NCBI GenBank assembly: GCA_018648655.1
Contig: JABGQV010000105.1
Location: forward strand, 1-32,732
Source of the DNA: Anaerolineae bacterium
GTDB taxonomy: Bacteria > Chloroflexota > Anaerolineae > Anaerolineales > Villigracilaceae
Length of the DNA: 32,732 bases
Reading direction: 5' to 3'
A model generated the notes under the pieces. The model saw only the letters and a list, made by a program, of their open reading frames with translations, was not told the origin of the DNA and searched no databases. The translations under genes and the position numbers were made by a program. Shown here piece by piece: positions 15,509-23,572 of the stretch. The first letter of the stretch is position 1, and every line of letters starts with the position of its first letter.

Positions 15509-16141
15509 TTAAAAATGCTTACGCGCTTGTCGTCGAACATAAAAAATTCGCTGAAGAGCTGTAAAATTTGCCATAATCGCAATTATCCACATAGCGGTTA
15601 GCGGGATATTGAAGATCAAAGAAGGCGCTAGAACAAGATAACGTTCTACGCGCGTTAGCGCGCCAATTTTCGCATCAAAATCTAGCGCTTCTGCGCGCGC
15701 ACGTGTATAAGAAACAAGTATAGAGCCAGATGCAGAGGCAAATACCAACATCACAGCTAAGCTATTCCCCTCTTGCAGAAAATAATAGAGTAAGCCCGCG
15801 AAAATGGCCAATTCAGAGTAGCGATCAGTAACCGAATCTACAAAACCACCAAAATCAGTAGGCTCGCCGCGCAAACGTGCCATAGTGCCGTCTAAGGCAT
15901 CTACAGGCCACATCACGAAAACAAGTATGCCGCCCCAAAAAATCTCTCCCCTTGCAAGGAAAACTGCGGCAACAATATTGCCAACTAACCCTAGCATAGT
16001 AATCGAATTGGGAGTTAACCCAATTTTGTTCAGAAAACCACCAATTGGATCAAGCACCCACTTAAAAAGACCACGCAAATGGTCCGTTAAAGAAACTCTC
16101 TTTTTTTCAGTATTTTTCACTAAAGGCTCCGTTTGTTTCAA
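15509..16141 (-). CDS. CDP-alcohol phosphatidyltransferase family protein
   Basis: This membrane enzyme makes a phospholipid from CDP-diacylglycerol and an alcohol. The full motif DxxDGxxAR(x8)GxxxDxxxD is present and exact: Asp81, Asp84-Gly85, Ala88-Arg89, Gly98, Asp102 and Asp106. The rest is hydrophobic, about six TM helices, 210 aa. The length fits PgsA-like or phosphatidylinositol-phosphate synthase-like members; the motif alone does not identify the alcohol acceptor. It lies near lgt, which uses phosphatidylglycerol, though the two need not share a pathway. Confidence 0.9.
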   Translation of the reverse strand: MKQTEPLVKNTEKKRVSLTDHLRGLFKWVLDPIGGFLNKIGLTPNSITMLGLVGNIVAAVFLARGEIFWGGILVFVMWPVDALDGTMARLRGEPTDFGGFVDSVTDRYSELAIFAGLLYYFLQEGNSLAVMLVFASASGSILVSYTRARAEALDFDAKIGALTRVERYLVLAPSLIFNIPLTAMWIIAIMANFTALQRIFYVRRQARKHF

Positions 16142-16211
16142 GATTAGGCAATCATACTACAGTGTTGATGCAGGTCATAATATCTTCAAAACTTCTTGCT
16201 ACCAACATCTA

Positions 16212-18347
16212 TTATTCATCATCGGGCGCGATCAAAACGTCGCGTTCACGCCCGCCACCAAGCGCAGGGCCCACTACGCCCATATCTTCTAGAGAATCCA
16301 ACAAACGTGCAGCGCGGGGATAACCAACCTTTAGGCGACGCTGAAGGAGGGATGCAGAGGCTCGTTGAGTCATTTTAACCAAATCAATTGCGTTGATCAG
16401 CAATTCTTCGTCCTCGTCTATATCCGATTCGCTGAGCATATTCTCCCAAGGTGGCTTTTCATTTTCATTTGGGCTTTCAGCTTTCCAATAGGCAATTACT
16501 TTTTCGATTTCCTTATCCGTAATCATTACACCTTGCAAACGAGATGGGAAGCCCGCCTCGGGGCTTAAGAAAAGCATGTCTCCGTTTCCGAGCAGGTTTT
16601 CAGCCCCAACGCTGTCCAGAACAACCCGCGAATCAACACCAGAGGTAACTGCAAAAGCGATTCTTGCTGGGAAATTGGCTTTTATTAGCCCCGTCACTAC
16701 ATCTGTGCTGGGACGCTGAGTTGCCATGATCAAGTGAATTCCTGTAGCGCGGGCCATCTGCGCTAAACGAATGAGATTATGCTCAGTTTGGTCTGGTGCA
16801 TGCATCATCATATCTGCCATCTCATCAATCAACACAACAATACGCGGCATTGCAACCCCTGCCTTACGTCGCAAAACTTTACGGTTATAAGATTTAATAT
16901 CGCGTGCGCTTTCCTTCTCAAGCATTTTATAACGTTGCTCCATTTCAAGCACCACCCAACGCAAAACACCTTGAATACGGTCAATATTTGTTTCTACTTT
17001 TCCATAAAGGTGCGGCAAACCATTAAAGCGAATCAGTTCAACCATCTTTGCATCTATCATCACAAGTCTCAAATCTTCTGGTGAATTATTCATCACCAAG
17101 GATGTTGCTATAGATGTAATACAAACCGATTTTCCTGACCCGGTTGAACCAGCGACAAGAAGATGAGGCATTTTTTCTAAATCTGCTACAACGGGATTCC
17201 CAGAAACATTTCGTCCCAAAGCAATAGCAAGAGGAGAGCGGGCTTTATCGAATGCCGCCGATTCTAAAATTGAGCGCAGGCGCACTACTTCTATACGCGC
17301 ATTAGGAACTTCGATTCCCACAAAAGGGCGCCCTGGCACTGGGGCTTCTATTCGTAAACGTTCTGCTGAAAGCGCCAGAGATAAATCTTTCTGCAAAGAA
17401 GCAATTTGGGCAACACGCACTTTCATCAAATTTTCTTCTTCACTGCTGCCGCTCTTATCAATAAAGCCAGGCTGCACAGCAAATTGTGTGATTGCAGGGC
17501 CGACACGAAAACCAATTACCTTAGCCGGGATACTAAATTCGGCTAAAGTTTTCTCAATCAATCCTGCTGTTTGGTTGATAGTGCGTTCATCTAAGCGAGA
17601 TTTCTTCTCTTCAAGTAATAAGTTTAGCGAAGGAAGACGCTCATCACGTGGACGTGGCTTAACGGGGCGTTCATCTTCTTTTTTAGGCATCGCTAGAGAT
17701 TTACGAAAACCTGGCGGCAATTTTGTTTTAGGCGTCTTTCGTGCTTTTGTCTTTTCTTTTGGCTCATTCTCCTCAATAAATATCTCTTCGCTTGCCGTCT
17801 CTTCTACTTCACCGCCTATACGAAATAGCCATTTTTCAAAAGGTGTCCATAAATTAAAGCCACTCATCGTTGCGAAGATTGTTCCAAAGAAAAAAAGAAG
17901 AAAACTGCCTAAGGGCGTAATCAATTTGCTCAAAATCTGATCCAAACCCCACCCAAGGCGCCCGCCTCCATAACCGATCTCGATATTTTCTAAAGAACGC
18001 CCAGAGATAACAGTCAGCAAACCTAAGGCCAAGAAGGCAGCGGCCTCCAGCATGAAAATGCGCCCCCATGGAAGAGGCACATCAGAACGGTGTAACATCA
18101 AAAAGCCAATCATCGCCATCGATGCAACAGCAAGATAAGAACCCCATCCAAGCCATAATTTTAATTTCTCTACCCAGAGCGTAACTAAATTCCCTTGTGT
18201 AAATCCAAATAATGCTAACAATATAATTAAAGAAAAGGCAAGAAAAAACACGCCCCCTATATCATTGACAAAGCGCCCGAAATGCAAGTTGATTTTTGCA
18301 AGTCTATCGAGCACGTCTTTTTCATCTGGTGTTCTTTTCTTAGCCAT
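16212..18347 (-). CDS. ftsK: DNA translocase FtsK/SpoIIIE
   Basis: This motor protein pumps DNA at the closing division septum. Four TM helices lie in residues ~30-165, followed by a short Lys/Pro/Glu-rich linker (~180-240). The alpha/beta motor has Walker A AGSTGSGKS (399-407), Walker B IVVLIDEMAD and the LIMATQRPSTDVVTG segment. A C-terminal gamma winged helix (RASASLLQRRLKVGYPRAAR) should read the orienting DNA sequence. The ATG at 18347 is chosen over a TTG at 18359 because a GAGGG site precedes it and MAKKR is a usual start; this gives 711 aa. It overlaps the S1 protein gene by 8 nt, so it is translationally coupled to it. Confidence 0.96.
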   Translation of the reverse strand: MAKKRTPDEKDVLDRLAKINLHFGRFVNDIGGVFFLAFSLIILLALFGFTQGNLVTLWVEKLKLWLGWGSYLAVASMAMIGFLMLHRSDVPLPWGRIFMLEAAAFLALGLLTVISGRSLENIEIGYGGGRLGWGLDQILSKLITPLGSFLLFFFGTIFATMSGFNLWTPFEKWLFRIGGEVEETASEEIFIEENEPKEKTKARKTPKTKLPPGFRKSLAMPKKEDERPVKPRPRDERLPSLNLLLEEKKSRLDERTINQTAGLIEKTLAEFSIPAKVIGFRVGPAITQFAVQPGFIDKSGSSEEENLMKVRVAQIASLQKDLSLALSAERLRIEAPVPGRPFVGIEVPNARIEVVRLRSILESAAFDKARSPLAIALGRNVSGNPVVADLEKMPHLLVAGSTGSGKSVCITSIATSLVMNNSPEDLRLVMIDAKMVELIRFNGLPHLYGKVETNIDRIQGVLRWVVLEMEQRYKMLEKESARDIKSYNRKVLRRKAGVAMPRIVVLIDEMADMMMHAPDQTEHNLIRLAQMARATGIHLIMATQRPSTDVVTGLIKANFPARIAFAVTSGVDSRVVLDSVGAENLLGNGDMLFLSPEAGFPSRLQGVMITDKEIEKVIAYWKAESPNENEKPPWENMLSESDIDEDEELLINAIDLVKMTQRASASLLQRRLKVGYPRAARLLDSLEDMGVVGPALGGGRERDVLIAPDDE

Positions 18348-19260
18348 GATTGCCCTCAAAATTCAACGTGAGACTCAGCCGTTGTTTTTCTGCCTCTATA
18401 TGCAAAATTTGTACGTCCAGGGTTTCTCCTTTTCTTAGCAAGTGGCCTTTTGAGGGAGGAACTTCGGAACTATGTATTAAGCCTTCAACACCTTTTTCTA
18501 AACATGCAAAAGCACCAAAAGAGACGACTGATGTGATTTTTGCGGGGATGCTCTTTTTAATTTCATATTTTTCGTGGAGTTTTTCCCAGGGATTATCAAC
18601 CAACCGTTTTAAGCTCAATGCAATTCGGCGCCGCTCTGGAGAAATATGTAGCACTTGTACCTTAAGTTTTTCGTGTATTTTTACAACTTCTCGTGGATCT
18701 TCTACACGCCCCCAAGAAAGCTCTGAGACATGAATAAGTCCTTCAACGCCACCTAGTTCAATAAAAACACCAAAATCAGTGATATTGCTTACTTCACCTT
18801 CAACACTGTCTCCACTCTTCAGTGAGGCAAAAAGTTCTTGGCAACTACCTTCACCTGCTTGTGCTGCACGCTCTGACAAAATTATTCGTCTCTTCTCAGG
18901 AACACATTCAATTATTTTCAACTTCAGGCTTTCACCATGATAAGCGATGAGGGTTTCTTCTCGTTTAGACGCATCATCTTCATTATCCCAACTATTCAGA
19001 TGAGAATAAGGAACAAAGCCTTTTAGATTTTCCCCCTCAACCAAAAGTCCACCTTGGTTATGCTCAGTTACTTCTAAAAAAACTAGCCCGTCGCTATCAA
19101 AGAGGTGCTGAGCTTTTGCCCAATCAAAGGGAAATTTTTCTTTTTCGGGCCTCTCGGCTAGCGAACTTGGAGCTTCCGCAACATGGTCGTTTTCATCTGC
19201 CAATACGGAGGCCCACCAACTATCATCATTTTGTATTTCAGTAATTTCTTTCATAATCAT
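18340..19260 (-). CDS. S1 RNA-binding domain protein with three S1 repeats
   Basis: The protein resembles ribosomal protein S1 (RpsA) but is shorter (306 aa). After an acidic N-terminus (NDDSWWASVLADENDHVAEA) come three OB-fold S1 repeats: a divergent one at ~50-125, a canonical one at ~135-210 (GEVSNITDFGVFIELGGVEG, then LIHVSEL) and another at ~220-300 (FGAFACLEKGVEGLIHSSEV). Such proteins bind mRNA and help translation initiation or RNA turnover. The start ATG overlaps the sensor gene stop as ATGA; a second in-frame ATG two codons on is also possible. The gene lies between a sensor and ftsK in one coupled operon. Confidence 0.9.
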   Translation of the reverse strand: MIMKEITEIQNDDSWWASVLADENDHVAEAPSSLAERPEKEKFPFDWAKAQHLFDSDGLVFLEVTEHNQGGLLVEGENLKGFVPYSHLNSWDNEDDASKREETLIAYHGESLKLKIIECVPEKRRIILSERAAQAGEGSCQELFASLKSGDSVEGEVSNITDFGVFIELGGVEGLIHVSELSWGRVEDPREVVKIHEKLKVQVLHISPERRRIALSLKRLVDNPWEKLHEKYEIKKSIPAKITSVVSFGAFACLEKGVEGLIHSSEVPPSKGHLLRKGETLDVQILHIEAEKQRLSLTLNFEGNHG

Positions 19261-21173
19261 TGCTCTTTTTCAGTGTCACTTTCAATTTCAAAAATTGTTT
19301 TTGCAACTGCTTCTACCGCGATGCGCTGCTTACGATAGAGATCCGCTTCTGACATCGCCAAGCGCGCGGCAACTTCGCGTACTTTATATCCTTCGATAAA
19401 CTTCATTTCAAGGATATTGTATAGAATCCACTCTGTTGTAAAACGTCGTTTTCCTTCAGGGCGGATATTCTCTACTCCTGCACGCAAAATATCTCTTAAG
19501 GCATTAACGGCATTGCCCTCGTGCTCAGCAGTTTTTTGCTGAACAATTTCTAAATCCATCAAAGGGCTATCACTTAATTTTGGGCCACCCCAATAATGGC
19601 TGAGGGCATCTTTTACCCAACCCGCTCTCTCTACATGAGGCGTTGTCAACATGCTGGTTTTGCTATCGTAACGCTCTGCAGTACGCCAATTTCGTAAAAT
19701 TTTAGCCTGTGGCTCTAAGCTTTCTAACGATTCAAAAACTTTTTGCTGTAATTGGCGATCTTCTAAAGCAAGGGCTGCGCGGTCAGCCAAAAGCCAAAGA
19801 GCTTCTCTCTGCTCATCTTTGATCGCATCGCTACCAGGTTGATTTGCCACCCCTAAAATGCCAAGCAAAGGCGGGACTTCGTCTCGATCCATTTCTTTTT
19901 TGCGCATGCGTAAGGGAAGTATCCAAAACTCTCCCCACACAAACTCTTGCCTAATCTGCCCTTCTGCAATTTCTGGTGCGCGCAAGACTTCAGGAAACTC
20001 TTCCTGCTGTAGCATATTTCTGCTTCCTGCCATAGCGACCAAGGCTAAATCTTTAGTATCGACAGCAGCAATAAAAGCAGATGATGCTTGCAAATGGTCT
20101 CGAACGGCAGCTAAAACAGCCTCGAGGAATTGTTTTAAATCACTGCTGGTAAGTAGTCGCTCTGCGATATTTTTCAGAAAAATCAACTCTTCACGGTCTC
20201 CACCAAAGAAAAGATTTCTCTCCCAGATTGGTGCAAGAATGGTGATGGTATGCTCAATTAGCAAAACGCTTACAACCATCATAAAAGGAACAAAGGCTGA
20301 ATAGGCGCTCCCATCATATAACTCACCACCACGTCGCACGATAGTCATCAAGCCTAATGCAACAGAGGCAGTAACAGGGCCACGTAAAATCCACTTGAAA
20401 AGCCGCATTTTTACTAGGCGGTCGGGCCAAGAAACGCCAAAAAATGCAACGGCATAAGCCATAACTACAATCAAACCCCCAACAAGCAGGTTTATCAAGA
20501 GAGCTGAAGTCCAGAAGAAAAAGGGGTGTTGCGCCGCAAGAGAAGAGCCATACATCAGATAAGGGTATGACCCTAAGGCAGGAGCTGTTGCACCAGCCAT
20601 TAGATAAACCATTCGACGACGTCCAGAACGGGTAAGCAGTTGCCTATAAGCGCGGATGAAATTTATTCCTGCCCAAACCATCACAGCAATATAAAAAAAA
20701 GTAAATACTTCTGTATACACCGTACGCTTTAAGTGAGGCGCTGGTTGACCTTGTGCAACAAAATCTCCTAGCAAAAAGCCAAAACCGAGGAGAAGCAAAA
20801 AAGCACCCGAGAGAAGATAGATAGCACGAATCGCCATTCTTCTACGCCCCCGAGAAGGTAAGCCTGCTGTTACCAATAATGCATCAGAAAGATGCAGATA
20901 GGCGGCAGGCAGGAAAACAATTCCGAACCACTGTATTTGCAATAAAAGTTCTAAGCCCCAATCAGGCACAGTTTTGTTTTGCATAGCCTCTGCAGTAAAA
21001 ACAATAACAACACAAAGCATAATAACTGCAAAAGAGCGTGCCACACGATTGCGTAAATTAAATGTTAAAGCATAAAGAAATAACGAGAAAGCCGTAATCG
21101 CCACCCCTGCCGTTAAAATCTCGTTTAGTACACGTATCCCCGACAGTAAGTTGCTTGTCCAACCATTAAGCAT
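19257..21173 (-). CDS. 7TM-GAF sensor with C-terminal helix-turn-helix-like region
   Basis: The 638-residue protein has an N-terminal block of about seven TM helices (residues ~10-330), like the 7TM input region of some Chloroflexota histidine kinases. A GAF domain follows (~345-480; LLTSSDLKQFLEAVLAAVRD, AIAG-like strands, then ADRAALALEDRQLQQ). Instead of a kinase domain, the C-terminus (~555-630) carries FTTEWILYNILEMKFIEGYK and VREVAARLAMSEADLYRKQ, which read as a helix-turn-helix. No HisKA/HATPase motif is seen. It may be a membrane-tethered one-component regulator, or its HTH may bind a partner. The stop overlaps the S1 gene start as ATGA. Confidence 0.75.
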   Translation of the reverse strand: MLNGWTSNLLSGIRVLNEILTAGVAITAFSLFLYALTFNLRNRVARSFAVIMLCVVIVFTAEAMQNKTVPDWGLELLLQIQWFGIVFLPAAYLHLSDALLVTAGLPSRGRRRMAIRAIYLLSGAFLLLLGFGFLLGDFVAQGQPAPHLKRTVYTEVFTFFYIAVMVWAGINFIRAYRQLLTRSGRRRMVYLMAGATAPALGSYPYLMYGSSLAAQHPFFFWTSALLINLLVGGLIVVMAYAVAFFGVSWPDRLVKMRLFKWILRGPVTASVALGLMTIVRRGGELYDGSAYSAFVPFMMVVSVLLIEHTITILAPIWERNLFFGGDREELIFLKNIAERLLTSSDLKQFLEAVLAAVRDHLQASSAFIAAVDTKDLALVAMAGSRNMLQQEEFPEVLRAPEIAEGQIRQEFVWGEFWILPLRMRKKEMDRDEVPPLLGILGVANQPGSDAIKDEQREALWLLADRAALALEDRQLQQKVFESLESLEPQAKILRNWRTAERYDSKTSMLTTPHVERAGWVKDALSHYWGGPKLSDSPLMDLEIVQQKTAEHEGNAVNALRDILRAGVENIRPEGKRRFTTEWILYNILEMKFIEGYKVREVAARLAMSEADLYRKQRIAVEAVAKTIFEIESDTEKEQ

Positions 21174-21187
21174 GCACTAACTCCGCA

Positions 21188-21217
21188 CCCACAAATAAGA
21201 TATATCACACTTGTGGG
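21188..21217. repeat. Short inverted repeat upstream of the sensor operon
   Basis: Perfect 7-bp arms CCCACAA / TTGTGGG are separated by 16 bp of AT-rich sequence, in the 50-bp gap between the acetyltransferase stop and the sensor start. No T-tract follows, so it is a weak terminator candidate; it could equally be an operator. No stronger claim is possible. Confidence 0.35.
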
Positions 21218-21223
21218 CTTATT

Positions 21224-21760
21224 CTACTTCAAAAGTTTTCCGAAAAAAAGCGCGATATCTTGTGTAGCATAATAGTGGTCATTATAGCCACTAAACTCAA
21301 ATCCTGTTTTTTTTGCGAGCTTTATCGCAGGATGATTTTTGGAAGACATCTCGATAAAAATCTGTCTGTTTTTTCGTTCTATAGCCCAATTTTCTATATA
21401 ACGAATCAGCGCAGTCGCTACACCTTTTTGTCGCGCTTTAGTTGCCACAACAAGGTCGATAATCCAAAGGGATTCTGCCGTTTTTTGTTCTCTAAAACGA
21501 ACATAGCCTACGGGAGTTCCTCCATCAAGTGCCAAGAGAGTATGGGCAGTGTTTTTCCACTCATCCGCTAAGGAGAGATAATCCCGTGGGTATTGCACTT
21601 GAATAGAGCGCGGTAAACGCACCTCCCGCAAGATGACGTTAATTTCACTTGCGTTTTTATCTATATCTAATTGCCAGACATAATCACTACTACATGAGTG
21701 GCTCATATTAACTATACGGACTATATCTGTGGACAGTGCTGCCCGAAACTTAATATCCAT
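21224..21760 (-). CDS. GNAT family N-acetyltransferase
   Basis: The acetyl-CoA-dependent acetyltransferase fold is shown by VGYVRFREQ, IIDLVVATKARQKGVATALI (the pyrophosphate-binding loop RQKGVA) and a C-terminal NHPAIKLAKKTGFEFSGYND. Length (178 aa) is normal. The acceptor substrate is unknown. It lies upstream of the sensor operon on the same strand, 50 bp away, and downstream of the Ig-like membrane gene. Confidence 0.85.
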   Translation of the reverse strand: MDIKFRAALSTDIVRIVNMSHSCSSDYVWQLDIDKNASEINVILREVRLPRSIQVQYPRDYLSLADEWKNTAHTLLALDGGTPVGYVRFREQKTAESLWIIDLVVATKARQKGVATALIRYIENWAIERKNRQIFIEMSSKNHPAIKLAKKTGFEFSGYNDHYYATQDIALFFGKLLK

Positions 21761-21826
21761 TTTTTTTGTTCTCTTCTTTTCTTCTATATTGCTTTAGGAC
21801 TTACCAAAGACTTGGGTTTAAAATTT

Positions 21827-22510
21827 CTACTCAACTTGACCCGTAACGCGAACCTGAATAATGCAGGGAGGTAAGGATTCACCCGTATTATCAGCTACGA
21901 TTAAGCGTAAAGCATAGTCTCCAGGTGTTAACTCGCTTGTGTCTATGCGCCCTAGAATATCATCTTGAATTACTGTTCGGCCTGCGTAGATGGTAGACCA
22001 TTTTTCTACTCCCGTAGGGGATACTTCAAATTTGTAAAATCCAAATTTAGGAATGTCTACCGTGCCAACTAATTCAACAATTCCGCTCAGGGATTGTCCA
22101 GGGACCGGGGAGTTGACAATTATTTGGTCAGGAATACAACCATCACTATAATCTTCGGCTTGAGGCTCAGGACGTGCCGATAAGGTTGCTGCCATTTCGG
22201 CAGAAATGGTGCCCGTTGGGGTGATCAACAAATCCACTGTAGGGGTAGGAATAAAAGTTGAAGGCGGCATCGAAGGGATGATGAATGATGTAAAGATAAA
22301 TGTCCCTAAAAAGAAAGCAAGCCAAAGCGCGTTCGCTCCGATGGCGCGGGCAAAACGTTTTCGAGAAACCTCACGCTCTAAACCAAAAATGGCACTATCC
22401 CATTCTCTCCATGTCCGCCAAAGCCAACGTCCAAGAAAAACTCCACCCAAAATCAAGATGAAGTAAATCATTCCTTCATAAGCGGAAAGAAAATTATAAA
22501 AAGCTACCAT
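21827..22510 (-). CDS. Membrane-anchored protein with Ig-like extracytoplasmic domain
   Basis: Two hydrophobic helices (FILILGGVFLGRWLW and ALWLAFFLGTFIFTSFII) lie near the N-terminus. A Thr/Pro-rich linker (PPSTFIPTPTVDLLITPTGT) leads to a beta-rich domain of about 110 aa: INSPVP-like start, LSGIVELVGTVDIPKFGFYK, and a closing LTPGDYALRLIVADNTG. A single cysteine near each end of the domain (GCIPDQ, PPCIIQV) could form a disulfide. Ig-like modules of this form are common in Anaerolineae surface proteins. Ligand and role are unknown. It starts 21 bp after the pnp stop and may be co-transcribed with it. Confidence 0.75.
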   Translation of the reverse strand: MVAFYNFLSAYEGMIYFILILGGVFLGRWLWRTWREWDSAIFGLEREVSRKRFARAIGANALWLAFFLGTFIFTSFIIPSMPPSTFIPTPTVDLLITPTGTISAEMAATLSARPEPQAEDYSDGCIPDQIIVNSPVPGQSLSGIVELVGTVDIPKFGFYKFEVSPTGVEKWSTIYAGRTVIQDDILGRIDTSELTPGDYALRLIVADNTGESLPPCIIQVRVTGQVE

Positions 22511-22531
22511 GAGTATCCTAAAAGGCCTTGA

Positions 22532-23371
22532 TTAAGCGGAGCGCAAAACACCACGAATAATGGCTTCCATTTTAGGAACAATTTGCTTGCCTGCTTCAAG
22601 AACGTCTTCGTGACTGGCAACAAAGGAAAGTTCTGTATGCGCTTTATTGCTGATGCCAGAAAGCCCAAGAACGCGTATGCCACCATGTCTAGCCACAGAG
22701 ACCTCAGTGACAGTAGACATACCAACGGTATCGGCACCAATCATTTTTAGAAAGCGAAGCTCTGCTGGGGTTTCAAAAGAGGGGCCGCTCAAACCCATAT
22801 AGACACCTTCGTGAACAGGGATGTTTTTATCTTTAGCAATTTTTCGCGCCAATTCAAGCAGTTCGGGGTCATAGGCTTGGGTCATATCAGGGAAACGGGG
22901 GCCTAATTCATCAAGATTAGGACCATGTAGTGGACTATTACCAATTAGTCCTGGAAAATTGATATGGTCGGTAATAAGCATAACGTCTCCAGGCTGATGC
23001 TCATCTGCAATGCCGCCGGCGGCATTAGTAACGACCATAATTTCTACCCCCATACGTTGCATAACACGCACTGGTAATGTGACCTGCGACATTGTATAGC
23101 CTTCATAAAAATGGATGCGGCCTTGCATGACAAAAACATCTTGTCCCTCAAGTTGCCCAATAATAAGCTTGCCAGCATGTCCCTTGACTGTAGAAACAGG
23201 CCAATGTGGCAAATCGCCGAAGGGAATTGCTACAGCATTTTCAACGCTGTCAGCAAAGTGACTTAAGCCCGAGCCTAAAATCATGCCTACGCGTGGCTTT
23301 ATATCTATCTTTGAACGGATTGCGCTAACAACTTCATCTATTTCTTGAATACTTATATTTTTCTGCATCAT
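22532..23371 (-). CDS. punA: Purine-nucleoside phosphorylase
   Basis: This enzyme phosphorolyses inosine and guanosine in purine salvage. The trimeric PNP fold is supported by GMILGSGLSHFAD (29-41), the phosphate/substrate loops VSTVKGHAGKLIIG and MQGRIHFYEGY, MVVTNAAGGI, GLSGPSFETPAELR (with the base-site Glu) and SGISNKAHTELS (with the base-recognition Asn). Length (279 aa) is normal. The ribosome site AGAGGT is good and the start has two tandem ATG. A promoter with extended -10 box precedes it. Confidence 0.95.
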   Translation of the reverse strand: MMQKNISIQEIDEVVSAIRSKIDIKPRVGMILGSGLSHFADSVENAVAIPFGDLPHWPVSTVKGHAGKLIIGQLEGQDVFVMQGRIHFYEGYTMSQVTLPVRVMQRMGVEIMVVTNAAGGIADEHQPGDVMLITDHINFPGLIGNSPLHGPNLDELGPRFPDMTQAYDPELLELARKIAKDKNIPVHEGVYMGLSGPSFETPAELRFLKMIGADTVGMSTVTEVSVARHGGIRVLGLSGISNKAHTELSFVASHEDVLEAGKQIVPKMEAIIRGVLRSA

Positions 23372-23414
23372 TACCTCTTTGTTTATATTTTCTAAGATGT
23401 TTTTGCACCGCTAA

Positions 23415-23423
23415 ATTATATCA
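23415..23423 (-). promoter_or_regulatory. Extended -10 promoter of punA
   Basis: On the minus strand TGATATAAT gives a perfect -10 with the upstream TGn extension. No clear -35 box is seen at 16-18 bp, which is usual for extended -10 promoters. The expected leader is about 36 nt and includes the AGAGGT site. Confidence 0.65.
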
Positions 23424-23536
23424 GAGAAAGGTTTTTAGATTCTTTTTAGCGTCATTTTAATATGTAATTTTTTTAAAAATTTCACCGAAGAATATTGCTG
23501 CGCCTAGCACCAAAACCAACCTGAATAAATCAATGA

Positions 23537-23565
23537 TTGACAACCCCACTATTTCCCATTATAAG
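23537..23565 (+). promoter_or_regulatory. Consensus promoter of the lytic transglycosylase gene (leaderless geometry)
   Basis: A perfect -35 TTGACA (23537-23542), a 17-bp spacer and a -10 TATAAG (23560-23565) are followed by only 7 nt before the ATG at 23573. The expected start point coincides with the ATG, and there is no ribosome site. Confidence 0.8.
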
Positions 23566-23572
23566 AAGCCAT

